The position numbers were made by a program, and so were the translations under genes. A DNA stretch of 64,000 nt from UBA974 sp002292405 (GTDB lineage: Bacteria > Bacteroidota > Bacteroidia > Flavobacteriales_D > Sanyastnellaceae): contig CALTBR010000003.1 in NCBI GenBank assembly GCA_943842425.1, positions 806,001 to 870,000 of the forward strand, read 5' to 3'. The notes below the pieces were generated by a model that worked only from the letters and a program-made list of their open reading frames with translations, did no database searches and was not told where the DNA came from. Below, one piece after another: positions 27,503-37,618 of the stretch. Position 1 is the first letter of the stretch, and every line of letters begins with the position of its first letter.

Positions 27503-29768
27503 TTATAATTTCGTCACAGAAAAGCCATGTCGGCTCTGTTGCTGCGGCATGCCAGTCTGGGCAAAGTCCAGAATTAACCGCTCTCATCTTGATATATCTG
27601 GCACGAATACCCATTAACTTTCCGGAATTTACTGTTACGATATCTTGAGCATCGTTCTTTAAAGTTGCGGATTTGAACTCCTTTTGAGCTATGACTTCAT
27701 AATGATCTCCATCAATTGAAGCGGAGAATTCTACGTATGTAGGAGTGAAAATCCATGCGTCTTGATATCGATAAAAGTTAGAGAAAATTGAATCAATTTC
27801 TATGACTTTCTCGAGATCTACGATTGCAATAACATCCTCTCCTTGTACTGCTTGCCAAACACCGTCGTGAAATCCAAGAGATCCTATCCTACCATCAGCA
27901 AGTGCGAAATCTCCACCACCAGTGTAATATGGACTCGGCGTAAATCCTAGTTCTATGGGGTGGAATACACCAGCGTGACCGTCAACGAAAAACTCCTCAC
28001 GTCTAGGTAATTTTCGTCCTCGGTAATTGATAGAAGCACTAATTGTTCCATGGCTTTCGACTTCGATAGATTTACCTAACAAAACGCTATCTCCATTAAA
28101 ATGTGTATAACCCATGATATATTCAGCTGATGGGGTGAGTTTCGCGTAGAGTTTTTCAGATTGAACTGCCAAGGATAAAGTAACAGGGACGGATTCCATT
28201 CCATAGTCCACTTTTAGAATAGAAAGTCGATCTAAATGGAGCTCAAGCCGCTTGATGAAGTTCGAGTATGCGTCAGAAGCACCCGTAAATTCTGGACCAG
28301 ACCAAAGAACCTCTGCAAGCCCTATAGCTCTCGGAAACACCTTAGACTCAACCAAATCTTGGGGAGCTCTTTCAGTCCACATATTGCACTCACCGCCTAA
28401 TATTCTACCTGGCCCATCTAAAGTGCCCTCAGGGCGTGGTTGGAAGCTATATATTTCTTCAAGATTAGTAGAACTTAAGGGATAATCTAAATAGCAATGA
28501 CTCGTGGGAGAAACGATTACGTCAGTGCCAATGGAGACCGCTTCAATGGCCCCTTCCATACCTCGCCAGCTTTGGACCATAGCACCCTCAGGCAAACCTC
28601 CCTCCAAAATCTCATCCCAACCGATGATCCTCTTACCTTTCCCCTCCAAAAATTTACCTATCCTTTCAATAAACCAAGTCTGTAGCTCATACTCGTCTTT
28701 TAAGTCATTTTCTTTAATTCGTTGCTGACACTTATCACAGCTATGCCACCTCACTTTGGGGGCTTCATCCCCTCCAATATGAATCCTGTCAGAAGGAAAA
28801 AGCTCACATACCTCATCTAAAACGACTTCTAAAAAAGCGATAGTACTGTCATTGCCCGCACAATAAATATCTTTAAAGACACCCCATTTATTTGCTACTT
28901 CTAGTTGATCTCCTGTGCATCCTAACCATGGATATGAAGCAAGTGCCGCCTGACTATGACCAGGCAACTCAATCTCTGGGATGATCTCAACATGCCTTTT
29001 TTGTGCATATTGAATAATATCTCTGACCTCTTCCTTTGAATAATATCCTCCATGCTTCGTTCCATCGAGCTCGGTTCTCCAAGCACCTACTTCGGTAAGA
29101 AGAGGATAAGCGTCTATTTCTATACGCCAACCTTGATCCTCAGTAAGATGCCAATGCAACACATTCATCTTGTGCAGCGCAAGATTATCAATCATTTTTT
29201 TAATAAAATCAACATCCATAAAGTGCCTACAACAATCCAACAACAATCCCCTATGTTCAAATTCAGGAGAATCTGAAACAAGTACTTCAGGAAGAAAAAA
29301 GCCGCTCACACATCCCCCATACTCACATGAATGAGGCATCATCTGCCTTAGAGTAGTAAACCCACGAAATAGCCCCACCTCACTATTCGCAATGATCTGA
29401 ACAACATCATTTTTAATAATTAAATCATAGGATTCATCTCCCTCATTGCCTTTAATCTCGAAGACTAAATTCGCATTTGTCGGAAAGTCCTTTCTTACTT
29501 CAACACCCACACCCATTAACCAGGATTCTACCACTTCTGCAGTGGGGCCTAAGTTTTCTAATCCTTGAATCCTTAATTCTTCACCTGAAAAAAACATCCT
29601 GCTATCCTCTACGTTCCCCATCAAAGTCACGGATTTAGGCAACGGGATAAGAGCTTCGATTCCTCCAGTTGGAATACTGTGAGGTGATTTTCGGGAACAT
29701 GATATATAAACGAACATTGAACATATCGTCACGAAAAAAATACCAAAACTCTTACAATTCATTTTCAT
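27489..29768 (-). CDS. Beta-N-acetylhexosaminidase (GH20) lipoprotein
   Basis: 759 aa. The signal peptide ends in a lipobox (VYISC, Cys about 24). The GH20b domain is followed by the catalytic barrel: RGLLLDCCRHFMDVDFIKK, LHKMNVLHWHLTEDQGWRIE, and HIGGDEAPKVRW with the catalytic Asp-Glu pair about residue 333-334. Further on are SWRGMEGAIEA and GGECNMWTERAPQDLVESKVFPRAIGLAEVLWS. The C-terminal ~150 residues look like a discoidin (F5/8 type C) domain. It removes terminal GlcNAc/GalNAc from chitooligosaccharides or glycans. It overlaps cutC by 17 nt at its start. Confidence 0.92.
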   Translation of the reverse strand: MKMNCKSFGIFFVTICSMFVYISCSRKSPHSIPTGGIEALIPLPKSVTLMGNVEDSRMFFSGEELRIQGLENLGPTAEVVESWLMGVGVEVRKDFPTNANLVFEIKGNEGDESYDLIIKNDVVQIIANSEVGLFRGFTTLRQMMPHSCEYGGCVSGFFLPEVLVSDSPEFEHRGLLLDCCRHFMDVDFIKKMIDNLALHKMNVLHWHLTEDQGWRIEIDAYPLLTEVGAWRTELDGTKHGGYYSKEEVRDIIQYAQKRHVEIIPEIELPGHSQAALASYPWLGCTGDQLEVANKWGVFKDIYCAGNDSTIAFLEVVLDEVCELFPSDRIHIGGDEAPKVRWHSCDKCQQRIKENDLKDEYELQTWFIERIGKFLEGKGKRIIGWDEILEGGLPEGAMVQSWRGMEGAIEAVSIGTDVIVSPTSHCYLDYPLSSTNLEEIYSFQPRPEGTLDGPGRILGGECNMWTERAPQDLVESKVFPRAIGLAEVLWSGPEFTGASDAYSNFIKRLELHLDRLSILKVDYGMESVPVTLSLAVQSEKLYAKLTPSAEYIMGYTHFNGDSVLLGKSIEVESHGTISASINYRGRKLPRREEFFVDGHAGVFHPIELGFTPSPYYTGGGDFALADGRIGSLGFHDGVWQAVQGEDVIAIVDLEKVIEIDSIFSNFYRYQDAWIFTPTYVEFSASIDGDHYEVIAQKEFKSATLKNDAQDIVTVNSGKLMGIRARYIKMRAVNSGLCPDWHAAATEPTWLFCDEIIIRAK

Positions 29769-30471
29769 TCCATTTTAGTACCTCCTCACTTAGCTGAACA
29801 GCTTTATCAAAATCTACCGGATATGTGCTCAAGTCGAATAGACCATCATCTAAATGATTCGATGTATTAGAAAGTGTTTTTAATCGACAAGATGCATGAA
29901 CGGCTTCTACTCCCACTTCGCCTAATGTTATAACATCTTCTAGTCTTACACCTCCTCCAGCTATAACTTCCAATCCCAGTTGTGAAAGATCCCCAAGTAA
30001 TCCAATACCCAGACCTGCCGCCGGAGCCCCACCGCTCGATAAGACAACATTAATTTCAAAATTTCGCAGAACTTTCGCTGACTCTAAAGGATTGTTTGAC
30101 ACATCTAGAGCCCTATGAAATACCACAACTTCACTGGATATCTTTTTGCATAGCATCTCAAGCAAGTGCTCATCCACATTTCCAGATTCATCTAATCCTC
30201 CTACTACAATCATTTTCGCCCCTGCGTCAAGGCAATCTAATGCTTCAGCTATCATTAATTCCTTTTCAGAAGCATTGTAGACAAAATTACCGGCTCTAGG
30301 TCTTATCAATGCCCTAACAGGGATACCTATGCTTGCACTAGCTCTTACAGAAGCTGAGGTAGGAGTAAGTCCACCGCACTCCCAGTGTCCACAAAGCTCA
30401 ACTCTATCCGCACCTGCTTCAATAGCTATAGCTACATCAACAGGCGTACTTACACAAATCTCGAATTTCAT
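29752..30471 (-). CDS. cutC: CutC family protein
   Basis: A 239-aa TIM-barrel protein. The start EICVSTPVDVAIAIEAGADRVELCG, plus PVRALIRPRAGNFVY, VVGGLDESGNVD, VVFHRALDV, LSSGGAPAAGLG and EVIAGGGV, define CutC. It was first linked to copper homeostasis in E. coli, but the role is disputed. Its tight coupling to a GH20 hexosaminidase (17-nt overlap), seen here directly, fits a job in sugar metabolism better; that is inference. Confidence 0.88.
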   Translation of the reverse strand: MKFEICVSTPVDVAIAIEAGADRVELCGHWECGGLTPTSASVRASASIGIPVRALIRPRAGNFVYNASEKELMIAEALDCLDAGAKMIVVGGLDESGNVDEHLLEMLCKKISSEVVVFHRALDVSNNPLESAKVLRNFEINVVLSSGGAPAAGLGIGLLGDLSQLGLEVIAGGGVRLEDVITLGEVGVEAVHASCRLKTLSNTSNHLDDGLFDLSTYPVDFDKAVQLSEEVLKWNENEL

Positions 30472-30489
30472 CTTTTGACTTGGACTAGG

Positions 30490-31686
30490 TTAATTGGGAC
30501 AAGGTTCACCAAACACGGCCAGAACGAATAGCACATCAGAAACGGTGATCGTTCCGTCATCATCAACATCAGCAAAGCAGTTGGTCACACAACCGAATTG
30601 ACCTAAAATTTCTAATATATCCGCTACAGTAATGACTCCGTCAGCAACAATATCAGCTGGGCAAGTATTTACAATTGGAGGAGGGGAATCCACATCATAC
30701 CATCCACAAATAGGAGGGTATAAAGGACACACTTGTCTACTCGTAAATCCTACAGTAACAGCTCTAGTTGTATCGTAATATTGAGTGGAAGCCGCATGGG
30801 GAGTATGACCAGCTCCGGGGAAAACATGGAGACAATTGTCAATTCCTAACAAATATGTTGTATTGTGAATAATCTCGCTACCATCTACGATCGTAACATT
30901 TATACCAGATAATTGAACGTAACCTGTTCCAAATGGAACCGTTCCATCATTTGTTCCATGCGTACTTACCACGGGAATGTTCCCTACTGAAATCCATGCT
31001 TCATCTCCTATTGCACCAGAAATACTAAATATTGAAAGCAGTTCTGAGGAATATCCTGGAGATCCCGAATCCCCTTCTATCCCACCTGATAAACCGTTCG
31101 CATTAAAATTTACCGAAGAAGGTACTTCTGACAAATCATCTACATAGGCTGCATGAACAGCTATAAAACCTCCTGCAGAAGACCCTCCCAAGACTATTCT
31201 CTCCGGATCTATCCCCCAAGTATTGCCATCTTCTGTATATGTTTTACGCAGATATCGCACCGCGGCTTTTGCATCTTGAACACCTCGAACCACAGCCTCT
31301 TGAAGTGAGGATTCGAGGGCAAAGAAATTTGAGATGCCCAATCTATAGCTGATCGATACGGCAACATATCCCATTCTTGCCAAGTCTTGACAAAGAGGCA
31401 CTACGTCTGAACCATCATTAGAACCACCTAAAAAGAAACCACCATGCGCGACAACAACAACTGGCCTGTTCGTGACAAAATCCCCTGCGGGCTGATAAAT
31501 ATCCATAACCAATGAAATATTGCTTCCATTTGCTGAGATATTACTTCCATAAGGGATGTCATAATCTACTGAAATGTCATCAAAAATTCTATATCTATAT
31601 CTAGCACCATCACAACCTGAACCTATTTGGGCCGGTAGATTAATTGAAAACAAAACTGTTAAAATAACAAAGAAAAATATTCTCAT
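30490..31686 (-). CDS. Secreted alpha/beta-hydrolase (carboxylesterase-like) with dockerin-like C-terminus
   Basis: 398 aa. Signal peptide MRIFFFVILTVLFSINLPAQ, then an alpha/beta-hydrolase with the oxyanion motif VVVAHGGFFLGG, the nucleophile elbow GGSSAGGFIAV (Ser about 172), a HGTNDGTVPF Asp region and GAGHTPHA His region. The last ~60 residues are two EF-hand/dockerin-like repeats (TCPADIVADGVITVADILEI and FADVDDDGTITVSDVLFVLA) separated by Cys pairs, and no T9SS tail is present. A tannase/feruloyl- or acetyl-esterase role on polysaccharides is plausible. It lies 18 nt upstream of cutC and 9 nt downstream of phhA. Confidence 0.87.
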   Translation of the reverse strand: MRIFFFVILTVLFSINLPAQIGSGCDGARYRYRIFDDISVDYDIPYGSNISANGSNISLVMDIYQPAGDFVTNRPVVVVAHGGFFLGGSNDGSDVVPLCQDLARMGYVAVSISYRLGISNFFALESSLQEAVVRGVQDAKAAVRYLRKTYTEDGNTWGIDPERIVLGGSSAGGFIAVHAAYVDDLSEVPSSVNFNANGLSGGIEGDSGSPGYSSELLSIFSISGAIGDEAWISVGNIPVVSTHGTNDGTVPFGTGYVQLSGINVTIVDGSEIIHNTTYLLGIDNCLHVFPGAGHTPHAASTQYYDTTRAVTVGFTSRQVCPLYPPICGWYDVDSPPPIVNTCPADIVADGVITVADILEILGQFGCVTNCFADVDDDGTITVSDVLFVLAVFGEPCPN

Positions 31687-31695
31687 GTGACTTGT

Positions 31696-32417
31696 TTAAT
31701 ATGTTCTTTCGAACCAGTGATTAAGGTTACTTTCAAGTTCTGGAATGCTATCTAAAATATAGTATTCGTGTTGAATAACATCAGCTCTAAAAGGTGTTGA
31801 CATTACTTCTTCGAGATTGAAAACTTTTAATTTATTTCGCAATGCCCAAGCGTGACTCGTTTCTCCATATGAAGACATGATCCCTGCACCGAAGAGTTTT
31901 GCTTCACCATCCTCTCTAATAAATCCAAATTCAACAAAGAACCAATATAACCTCTGAAGTTGGGTTACTTGGAAATCTCGTCCGTCATTAGCGATCGCCG
32001 TTCCAACCTCTCCAAATCTGTGCATAAAACTTGCAAAATCTAAGTTCATCAAAGGCGGGATATGACCGAAAGTATCGTGAAACATATCTGGCTCTTCTAT
32101 ATAATAACTTGATCTTTACGACGGACCCAAGTAGATGTACAGAATTTTTTTTTCGACAACAGTTTAAAGAAATCAGAAGGTGGTATTAAGCCAGGAACTA
32201 TCTCAATGGACCATCCTGTAGCTTCCTTCAATTGCAAGGCCATATCCTCTACCATAGGAATAGATGTTCTTGTCAAAGTATCCGACATTGCATCAAGTGT
32301 ATCTAGATAAAGTCGGCTGGCTTTATCCTGAAGATGTGCTTTCTGTCTATCGTATAGAAAATTCCAAGTTGAATGTTGTTCTTGGGTATAATCTTCTAAT
32401 TTCTGAGTAGGAGCCAT
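31696..32417 (-). pseudogene. phhA: Phenylalanine-4-hydroxylase, frameshifted
   Basis: Two pieces in different frames (about 32417 down to 32097, and 32100 down to 31696) together give a complete aromatic amino-acid hydroxylase of about 240 aa. The first ends FFKLLSKKKFCTSTWVRRKDQV. The second should continue YIEEPDMFHDTFGHIPPL, which carries the two iron-binding His, then QLQRLYWFFVEFGFI with the Glu ligand. Reading GTTATTATATAGAAGAG, one base appears to be missing before TATATAGAA. It lies within a tight minus-strand run between the nuclease operon and the esterase gene. It would convert phenylalanine to tyrosine. ATG 32417 is preferred over 32435. Confidence 0.85.
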
Positions 32418-32455
32418 TGCATGCAAAAGATACACACAATTTTATCATGAAACGA

Positions 32456-34654
32456 CTATTGAACTACAACTTGAAGCGAACTGTTTAACTTTTTAGAAAT
32501 CAATACATAAACACCTAGTTCTAATCCACTCACATCTATACAAGTACGTGCTGAATTTATGTTCAAGACTTTAATTAATCGTCCTTTAATATCAGAAAGC
32601 GTAAACTCCGTACCGATATACTCGTTTGAGACTTCGATATTAATCACATCAGTTGTCGGGTTTGGAAATACCGTCATCACAAATTCACCATTCTCATCTT
32701 CTATCGAATCAATGACACCCATCGAGATTAACAGACCTCTAAATTCTTGATAGTAGAGGTTAGAAACTCTTTCATCGTGAACGATAACAGTATTCTCATC
32801 GTTAATGTTCTCAGCAGTAGATGACCAGTTGTGAGACCCCGTCACAACAGTCGGATCTGAAAGTGGTTCGCTGTAGTCAATCACTGCATATTTATGGTGA
32901 AGTGATCCAGCGATTCCTTGATGAGAATGCACATCTATTCCGGCAGCAGCTAGATTGTCAAATTCTGCACCCGTTCCGGTGATTTCTTCTATTGCACCTT
33001 CAGGGCTTACAAAGAAACTTGACCCATCAATAATCGCATCAGCTAAGTCGTCACGGGTAAAAGACAATAAAGCGAAAGCCATATCGTAATCCATGGTTTC
33101 AATGGTTTCACGAATCGCCGAAGTCGTTCCATCTGTAGGAGAGAAATAAACCTCAACAGGTGAACCTCCCACAATGTATTTCAATGGCGTGTTGACCGAT
33201 TTTGAAGGTCCAAACTTGGCGTTTGCTTCATCCGGAACCATAGAGTCACTTCCCCACATCTCATTGAATTCAAGTCGATATCCTCTGGCGATACTTTGGT
33301 CTTGAAAAACAATCACATTGTTCTTGTCAGTATTGAGATTCGCTGTGGTCATATTTGTGGAGCCTGTCAAAACAAATGCCGTCTCAGGGTAATCAGCATC
33401 TCCAATAAAGAACTTGTTGTGCATCCCTGAACCCTCACCGTCTGTGCGGTAATGAACAGGAATCGAGCTGTCAAAATTCTGGACCCCTAGGTTTGCATTT
33501 TGTCCTTCGGCGATATATCTAATCTGAACCCCGTTTGCCGCAGCGGTATTAATAGCATTTTCTATAGCGACGTTGTTCGTGTTGTATACCGCAACATCGA
33601 GGGTGTGTTGAGCGGACGTTATCCAAGCTGCAATGGTATCGTTGGTGCTCGTGCCAAGTGACATCGCTTCTTCGTCGATGGCTACTGAAGTATCAACAGA
33701 GCCTGTGAAGTACACATGAATATTTCCTGAAGATTCTGAAATTGTAGCATAAACCCTGATCGGAGAAGTTACTGTTTCCCCATCGGTATTTGTAGATTTT
33801 ACTCTTGCGTAGTAAAGTGTCCCAGGACTGAGTCCACTCAAAGAAATCAAATGGTCTGTAGATAGAAATAAATCTGAAGTAGTCATTCCTAAATCTGGCG
33901 TTAGACCCCACTCAACTTCACTATCTCCTACTACATCTGTAGTCCATGTTAGATCAAAAGAAGATGAGGAGATGTTCATTTGGTCTACTTCAGAAGTAAG
34001 ACAAACCCCAGAAGTCGAGACCATATCGGAAGCACCTCGCGGCAAAAGTTGGTATCCACCGAACCCATCAAATGTGAATTGGCTTACAATCCCCATGAGG
34101 TTCATTTCACATCCGTTAAGTGTTGTTCCCACAAGAGAATTTGATGATCTTACGTAGATAATCCCATCTTCTCCAGAGGACATGAAGGTGTATGTTGTGT
34201 TGGCTTCAACGATCTGTCCTCCTGCATCGAAAGTCGTACCTTCTATTACCACAAGTTGTCCTTCCAGAGATTCATTAAGTTGATTCGGAGTCACAACAAG
34301 TGCATCCGGTAGAGGGTTTCCTGAACTCAACACATCAACCTGAGTAAGGTTTGGTCCTACTTCAAGTAGACCATTGTACTCTGAAATTTCTCCCGTTACT
34401 GTCACCGAATCACCAGGATTTGGTTCAGCGGACCAGTCAGTCCAATCATTGCCTGGATATAATGCTATTCCAGCAGAAGCGTCTTGAACGTAACGAACTG
34501 AACCTAGGTCCGCTCCACTTGTGATAATACCTGTTACGGTAACAGTCTGGCCTATGTTATAATTTGTACGGGCGTCTAGAATATCAGACTGAGCATTTGA
34601 AACAGTCGAAGACAGGATTGCAATAAATGCGAGGGTACAGCTAAATAATTTCAT
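32456..34654 (-). CDS. Secreted phospholipase D-like nuclease with T9SS tail
   Basis: 732 aa. Signal peptide (MKLFSCTLAFIAILSSTVSNA), then an OB-like domain with NIGQTVTVTGIITSG (DUF5689 type, about 25-200) and a fibronectin-like domain (about 215-305). A two-half PLD domain has HKD motifs GMHNKFFIGD (about 408) and SLHHKYAVID (about 581), with GSTNMTTANLN and GSHNWSSTAENIN downstream of each. The C-terminus has FPNPTTDVINIEV and ends in a T9SS sorting domain. The two HKD halves make a phosphodiesterase, likely a nuclease of the Nuc type. It is the third gene of the lamin-tail/TonB/PLD unit (24 nt after the receptor gene). Confidence 0.87.
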   Translation of the reverse strand: MKLFSCTLAFIAILSSTVSNAQSDILDARTNYNIGQTVTVTGIITSGADLGSVRYVQDASAGIALYPGNDWTDWSAEPNPGDSVTVTGEISEYNGLLEVGPNLTQVDVLSSGNPLPDALVVTPNQLNESLEGQLVVIEGTTFDAGGQIVEANTTYTFMSSGEDGIIYVRSSNSLVGTTLNGCEMNLMGIVSQFTFDGFGGYQLLPRGASDMVSTSGVCLTSEVDQMNISSSSFDLTWTTDVVGDSEVEWGLTPDLGMTTSDLFLSTDHLISLSGLSPGTLYYARVKSTNTDGETVTSPIRVYATISESSGNIHVYFTGSVDTSVAIDEEAMSLGTSTNDTIAAWITSAQHTLDVAVYNTNNVAIENAINTAAANGVQIRYIAEGQNANLGVQNFDSSIPVHYRTDGEGSGMHNKFFIGDADYPETAFVLTGSTNMTTANLNTDKNNVIVFQDQSIARGYRLEFNEMWGSDSMVPDEANAKFGPSKSVNTPLKYIVGGSPVEVYFSPTDGTTSAIRETIETMDYDMAFALLSFTRDDLADAIIDGSSFFVSPEGAIEEITGTGAEFDNLAAAGIDVHSHQGIAGSLHHKYAVIDYSEPLSDPTVVTGSHNWSSTAENINDENTVIVHDERVSNLYYQEFRGLLISMGVIDSIEDENGEFVMTVFPNPTTDVINIEVSNEYIGTEFTLSDIKGRLIKVLNINSARTCIDVSGLELGVYVLISKKLNSSLQVVVQ

Positions 34655-34678
34655 TAAAAAAAATGTTATCGAGAGTAA

Positions 34679-37582
34679 TTAAAATCTGACGCGAATAGAG
34701 AAGTTGGAACGGAAACCATATCCCATATATACACTTGCTGAAGCTGCGTCGAAGTTGTTTTCAGTAAATGCATAGGTACGATTAGGATCTGTAAAATTCC
34801 ACTCGCCATATGGATCGTTATTCTGAGCGTTTACAAGGTAAACAGTGTTTAATATGTTTAAAGCAGAAAAGCGAAAATCGATCTGGGATTCATCCAAATC
34901 TAATGTATATCCCAAATGAAGATCCAGAAGTCCATAAGCCGGAAGTTCCCAAGATTGACGCCCTTCGTTATCTCCATTCAAAGAGAATGGATCGAAATTA
35001 GCGTAATATCTATCGAAATAAGTGTAACGAGGTTTAACGTAGAAACCGTTCTTCCGATAGCGAATCGCAAAACCTATTTGGGTTTGGGGTGCATCACCTA
35101 CAGAAACTCCTGCAGCATTGTATTTAACGATCTCCGGATTCCCTTGCCAATCAAGGTAAGGAAGATTCGTGTCATCATCTAGTAAAATTAAACTATCCTC
35201 AGAGCTAGTCCAACGCCAGTCTCCATAAGAACCATAACCCTCTATTGTAATGTGGCGATTAACCTGGTAACCAAAATCAAGTTCAATTCCTTTATGTAAG
35301 GCACTCATTGAATTAATATTCGCCCTCACAATCTCTCCATCAGCCGTTTCAAACCTAAGCATACTATTGAGAGGCCTGTTCTGCCAATCTGTGTAGTAGC
35401 CATTGAGATTCAATGTCCATGGGGACTTACTCCATTTTACCCCAAATTCAACTGAAGAAATTTGCTCATTTTGCGTGTTTTGAATAAATTGATTGTCGAA
35501 ATCTATCACGCTAGAGAAAGTCGGTGTTCTATTGAGATAACCAAGGTTCATAAATGCGTTAGTCCACTCATTAATATTTACATTTCCACCACCCTTAACA
35601 GTATACCCTGAAATCCACTTCCAACCAGATTCGTTGTACTCCATATCTCCCGTCTCATCATTCTCTACAAGTGGTTTGAAGTAATCCACACGGTTGTACC
35701 CTTGGTTGACAGCACTTAAATTAACGAAGTAATTGTACCAAGGACCTTTGTATTCCATGAGCGCAAAAACACCACCCCATTTTACAAAAGCATCATTGTG
35801 GTAGCCTATTGTATCTCCCACGACATGCATGGGTTGACTGTCATTTGCGTCATCTTGATCAATGAAATAATCACCACCAATAAGATCATGAACGGTACTG
35901 TAGTGTTCCCCTTGATAGGTTCTAAAATCTGCCCCACCTGAGAATGTAAGCTTATCAGTCGTCTCATATCTGAAAGTTGAAAGCGCACCAAACCAAGTGT
36001 GGTTGTTGTATAATTTTCTCAAAATTCTAGAACTCTTCAGAAGAGTTTCTGAGTAAGTGGGGTCGATAGGCGGTCCAAATAACCCACCCACAGTATTGGT
36101 ATTCCAAAATTTTTGAAAGTCTACCTGACCATCTTCTGAATAATCACCGGACCCAAGCGAATTCTCTAATCTTGTTCCACCACCATGACCATAAGAAGCA
36201 TAGGCTGTAGTCGTGATATAAAGCTTGTCACTTGTCCTCCAGCTGTGGCGAATCGACATGAGCGGTTTGTGGTACTTGTTCTGACGTTCATACAAGTTCG
36301 ATCCATTAAGCTCGCCCCAATGAACATTGTAGTTGAGACCTATATCCTTAAGGCCTGTCGTATCAATATAGTTCGTTGATGTCATTTCATTTTCAAACTC
36401 AGCAGCCCCACCATCTATGTCATATCCGTACTGAGAATTAAGTTCAGCATAAGCTGCTTGCTCTTCAGCGAGAGAGAGAGATCCATCGTTAAAAATTGCA
36501 TCATAGGCTTGACTGTATTCTGTCATTTGTGTGTATTCCGCATCCGTGCCTGAGAAAAGACTTTGTGCATACTCTTTACTATGCGTCGCTATTCTTTGCT
36601 GATACCCACGTGCTGAGTTCTTGGAAGGTGCGCCTGTCACGCTCAGAGAAAACACATGCGACCCGATAATCTTTTGTGCCTTGACATAGTAGAACCAAGC
36701 ATCTGTATACGATTGCGCTACATATCCTCCGCTGTTTCTATAGCTTCCTGCAAAAGTAAATCCCCACCCACCAGCTAAACGACCAGTCGTATGACCCAGC
36801 GTAGTACGAGTCATCCCAAAACTACCTAACTCCTGTTTGACACTCGTTTTCTTTTTATTTTCAATCCCTACAGTAACAATGTTTACTGTTCCACCAATGG
36901 CTGGAAGAGCAAGTTTAGAAGCACCAAGCCCCCTTTGAACTTGCATCGTTTGAGTGACAAGGTCTAGGCCAAACCAGTTGTTCCAAAACACTCCGCCATT
37001 TTCCATGTCATTCACAGGAATACCATCTACAAGAACACTCACGTTTCTCTGTTTAAACCCTCTAATGCTGATACTCGGCCCATTGTCATCTGACCCTGCC
37101 TGAGTAGCATAGACGCCCGGAGTTGAATTCAGTAGCATGGGCAAAGGTTGAGAGCCTAATTCCTCTTGAATCTGAAGTGGTTTTATATTTGAAAACGCAA
37201 CAGGAGTTTCTCGCTCTATCGCGATATCTGCTACTACCTTTGCTTCTTGAAGAAGTACAGTCTCCATCTTAAAATGAACTTCGAGGATGGAATTTGAAGC
37301 GACATTCACCTCTTTCGCCATAGGCTCATACCCAACGTAAGAAACTCGAAGGTTGTATTTACCCGGAGTCAGTTCAATGGAGAACAAACCGTCGAAATCA
37401 GTTAGAACACCTATAGATGATTCACCTGCACCATATATGACAGCTGCCTGAATTAAAGCTTCGCCAGTTATAGCGTCAGAGATAGAACCACGTACAAGAC
37501 CTGTTTGGGCTGATGCGGTGAGCATAGAGCCTAAAATTAGCCCCAATAAAATGGTCAGGGAAAAACAATGAATACGAATCAT
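34679..37582 (-). CDS. TonB-dependent receptor with CarboxypepD_reg-like domain
   Basis: 967 aa. Signal peptide about 1-25, carboxypeptidase regulatory-like domain (GLVRGSISDAITGEALIQAA, about 27-115), plug domain (VDGIPVNDMENGGVFWNNW, QRGLGASKLALPAIGGTVNIVT) and an outer-membrane barrel ending in the aromatic/charged SNFSIRVRF. The receptor imports a substrate through the outer membrane with ExbB/TonB energy. There is no SusD partner next to it, so it is not a classic SusCD pair. Between a secreted lamin-tail protein and a secreted PLD nuclease, it may import a product of their activity. Confidence 0.93.
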   Translation of the reverse strand: MIRIHCFSLTILLGLILGSMLTASAQTGLVRGSISDAITGEALIQAAVIYGAGESSIGVLTDFDGLFSIELTPGKYNLRVSYVGYEPMAKEVNVASNSILEVHFKMETVLLQEAKVVADIAIERETPVAFSNIKPLQIQEELGSQPLPMLLNSTPGVYATQAGSDDNGPSISIRGFKQRNVSVLVDGIPVNDMENGGVFWNNWFGLDLVTQTMQVQRGLGASKLALPAIGGTVNIVTVGIENKKKTSVKQELGSFGMTRTTLGHTTGRLAGGWGFTFAGSYRNSGGYVAQSYTDAWFYYVKAQKIIGSHVFSLSVTGAPSKNSARGYQQRIATHSKEYAQSLFSGTDAEYTQMTEYSQAYDAIFNDGSLSLAEEQAAYAELNSQYGYDIDGGAAEFENEMTSTNYIDTTGLKDIGLNYNVHWGELNGSNLYERQNKYHKPLMSIRHSWRTSDKLYITTTAYASYGHGGGTRLENSLGSGDYSEDGQVDFQKFWNTNTVGGLFGPPIDPTYSETLLKSSRILRKLYNNHTWFGALSTFRYETTDKLTFSGGADFRTYQGEHYSTVHDLIGGDYFIDQDDANDSQPMHVVGDTIGYHNDAFVKWGGVFALMEYKGPWYNYFVNLSAVNQGYNRVDYFKPLVENDETGDMEYNESGWKWISGYTVKGGGNVNINEWTNAFMNLGYLNRTPTFSSVIDFDNQFIQNTQNEQISSVEFGVKWSKSPWTLNLNGYYTDWQNRPLNSMLRFETADGEIVRANINSMSALHKGIELDFGYQVNRHITIEGYGSYGDWRWTSSEDSLILLDDDTNLPYLDWQGNPEIVKYNAAGVSVGDAPQTQIGFAIRYRKNGFYVKPRYTYFDRYYANFDPFSLNGDNEGRQSWELPAYGLLDLHLGYTLDLDESQIDFRFSALNILNTVYLVNAQNNDPYGEWNFTDPNRTYAFTENNFDAASASVYMGYGFRSNFSIRVRF

Positions 37583-37618
37583 GGTAAAAGAAGTGCTAAG
37601 TAGCTAGCGTATTGCTAA

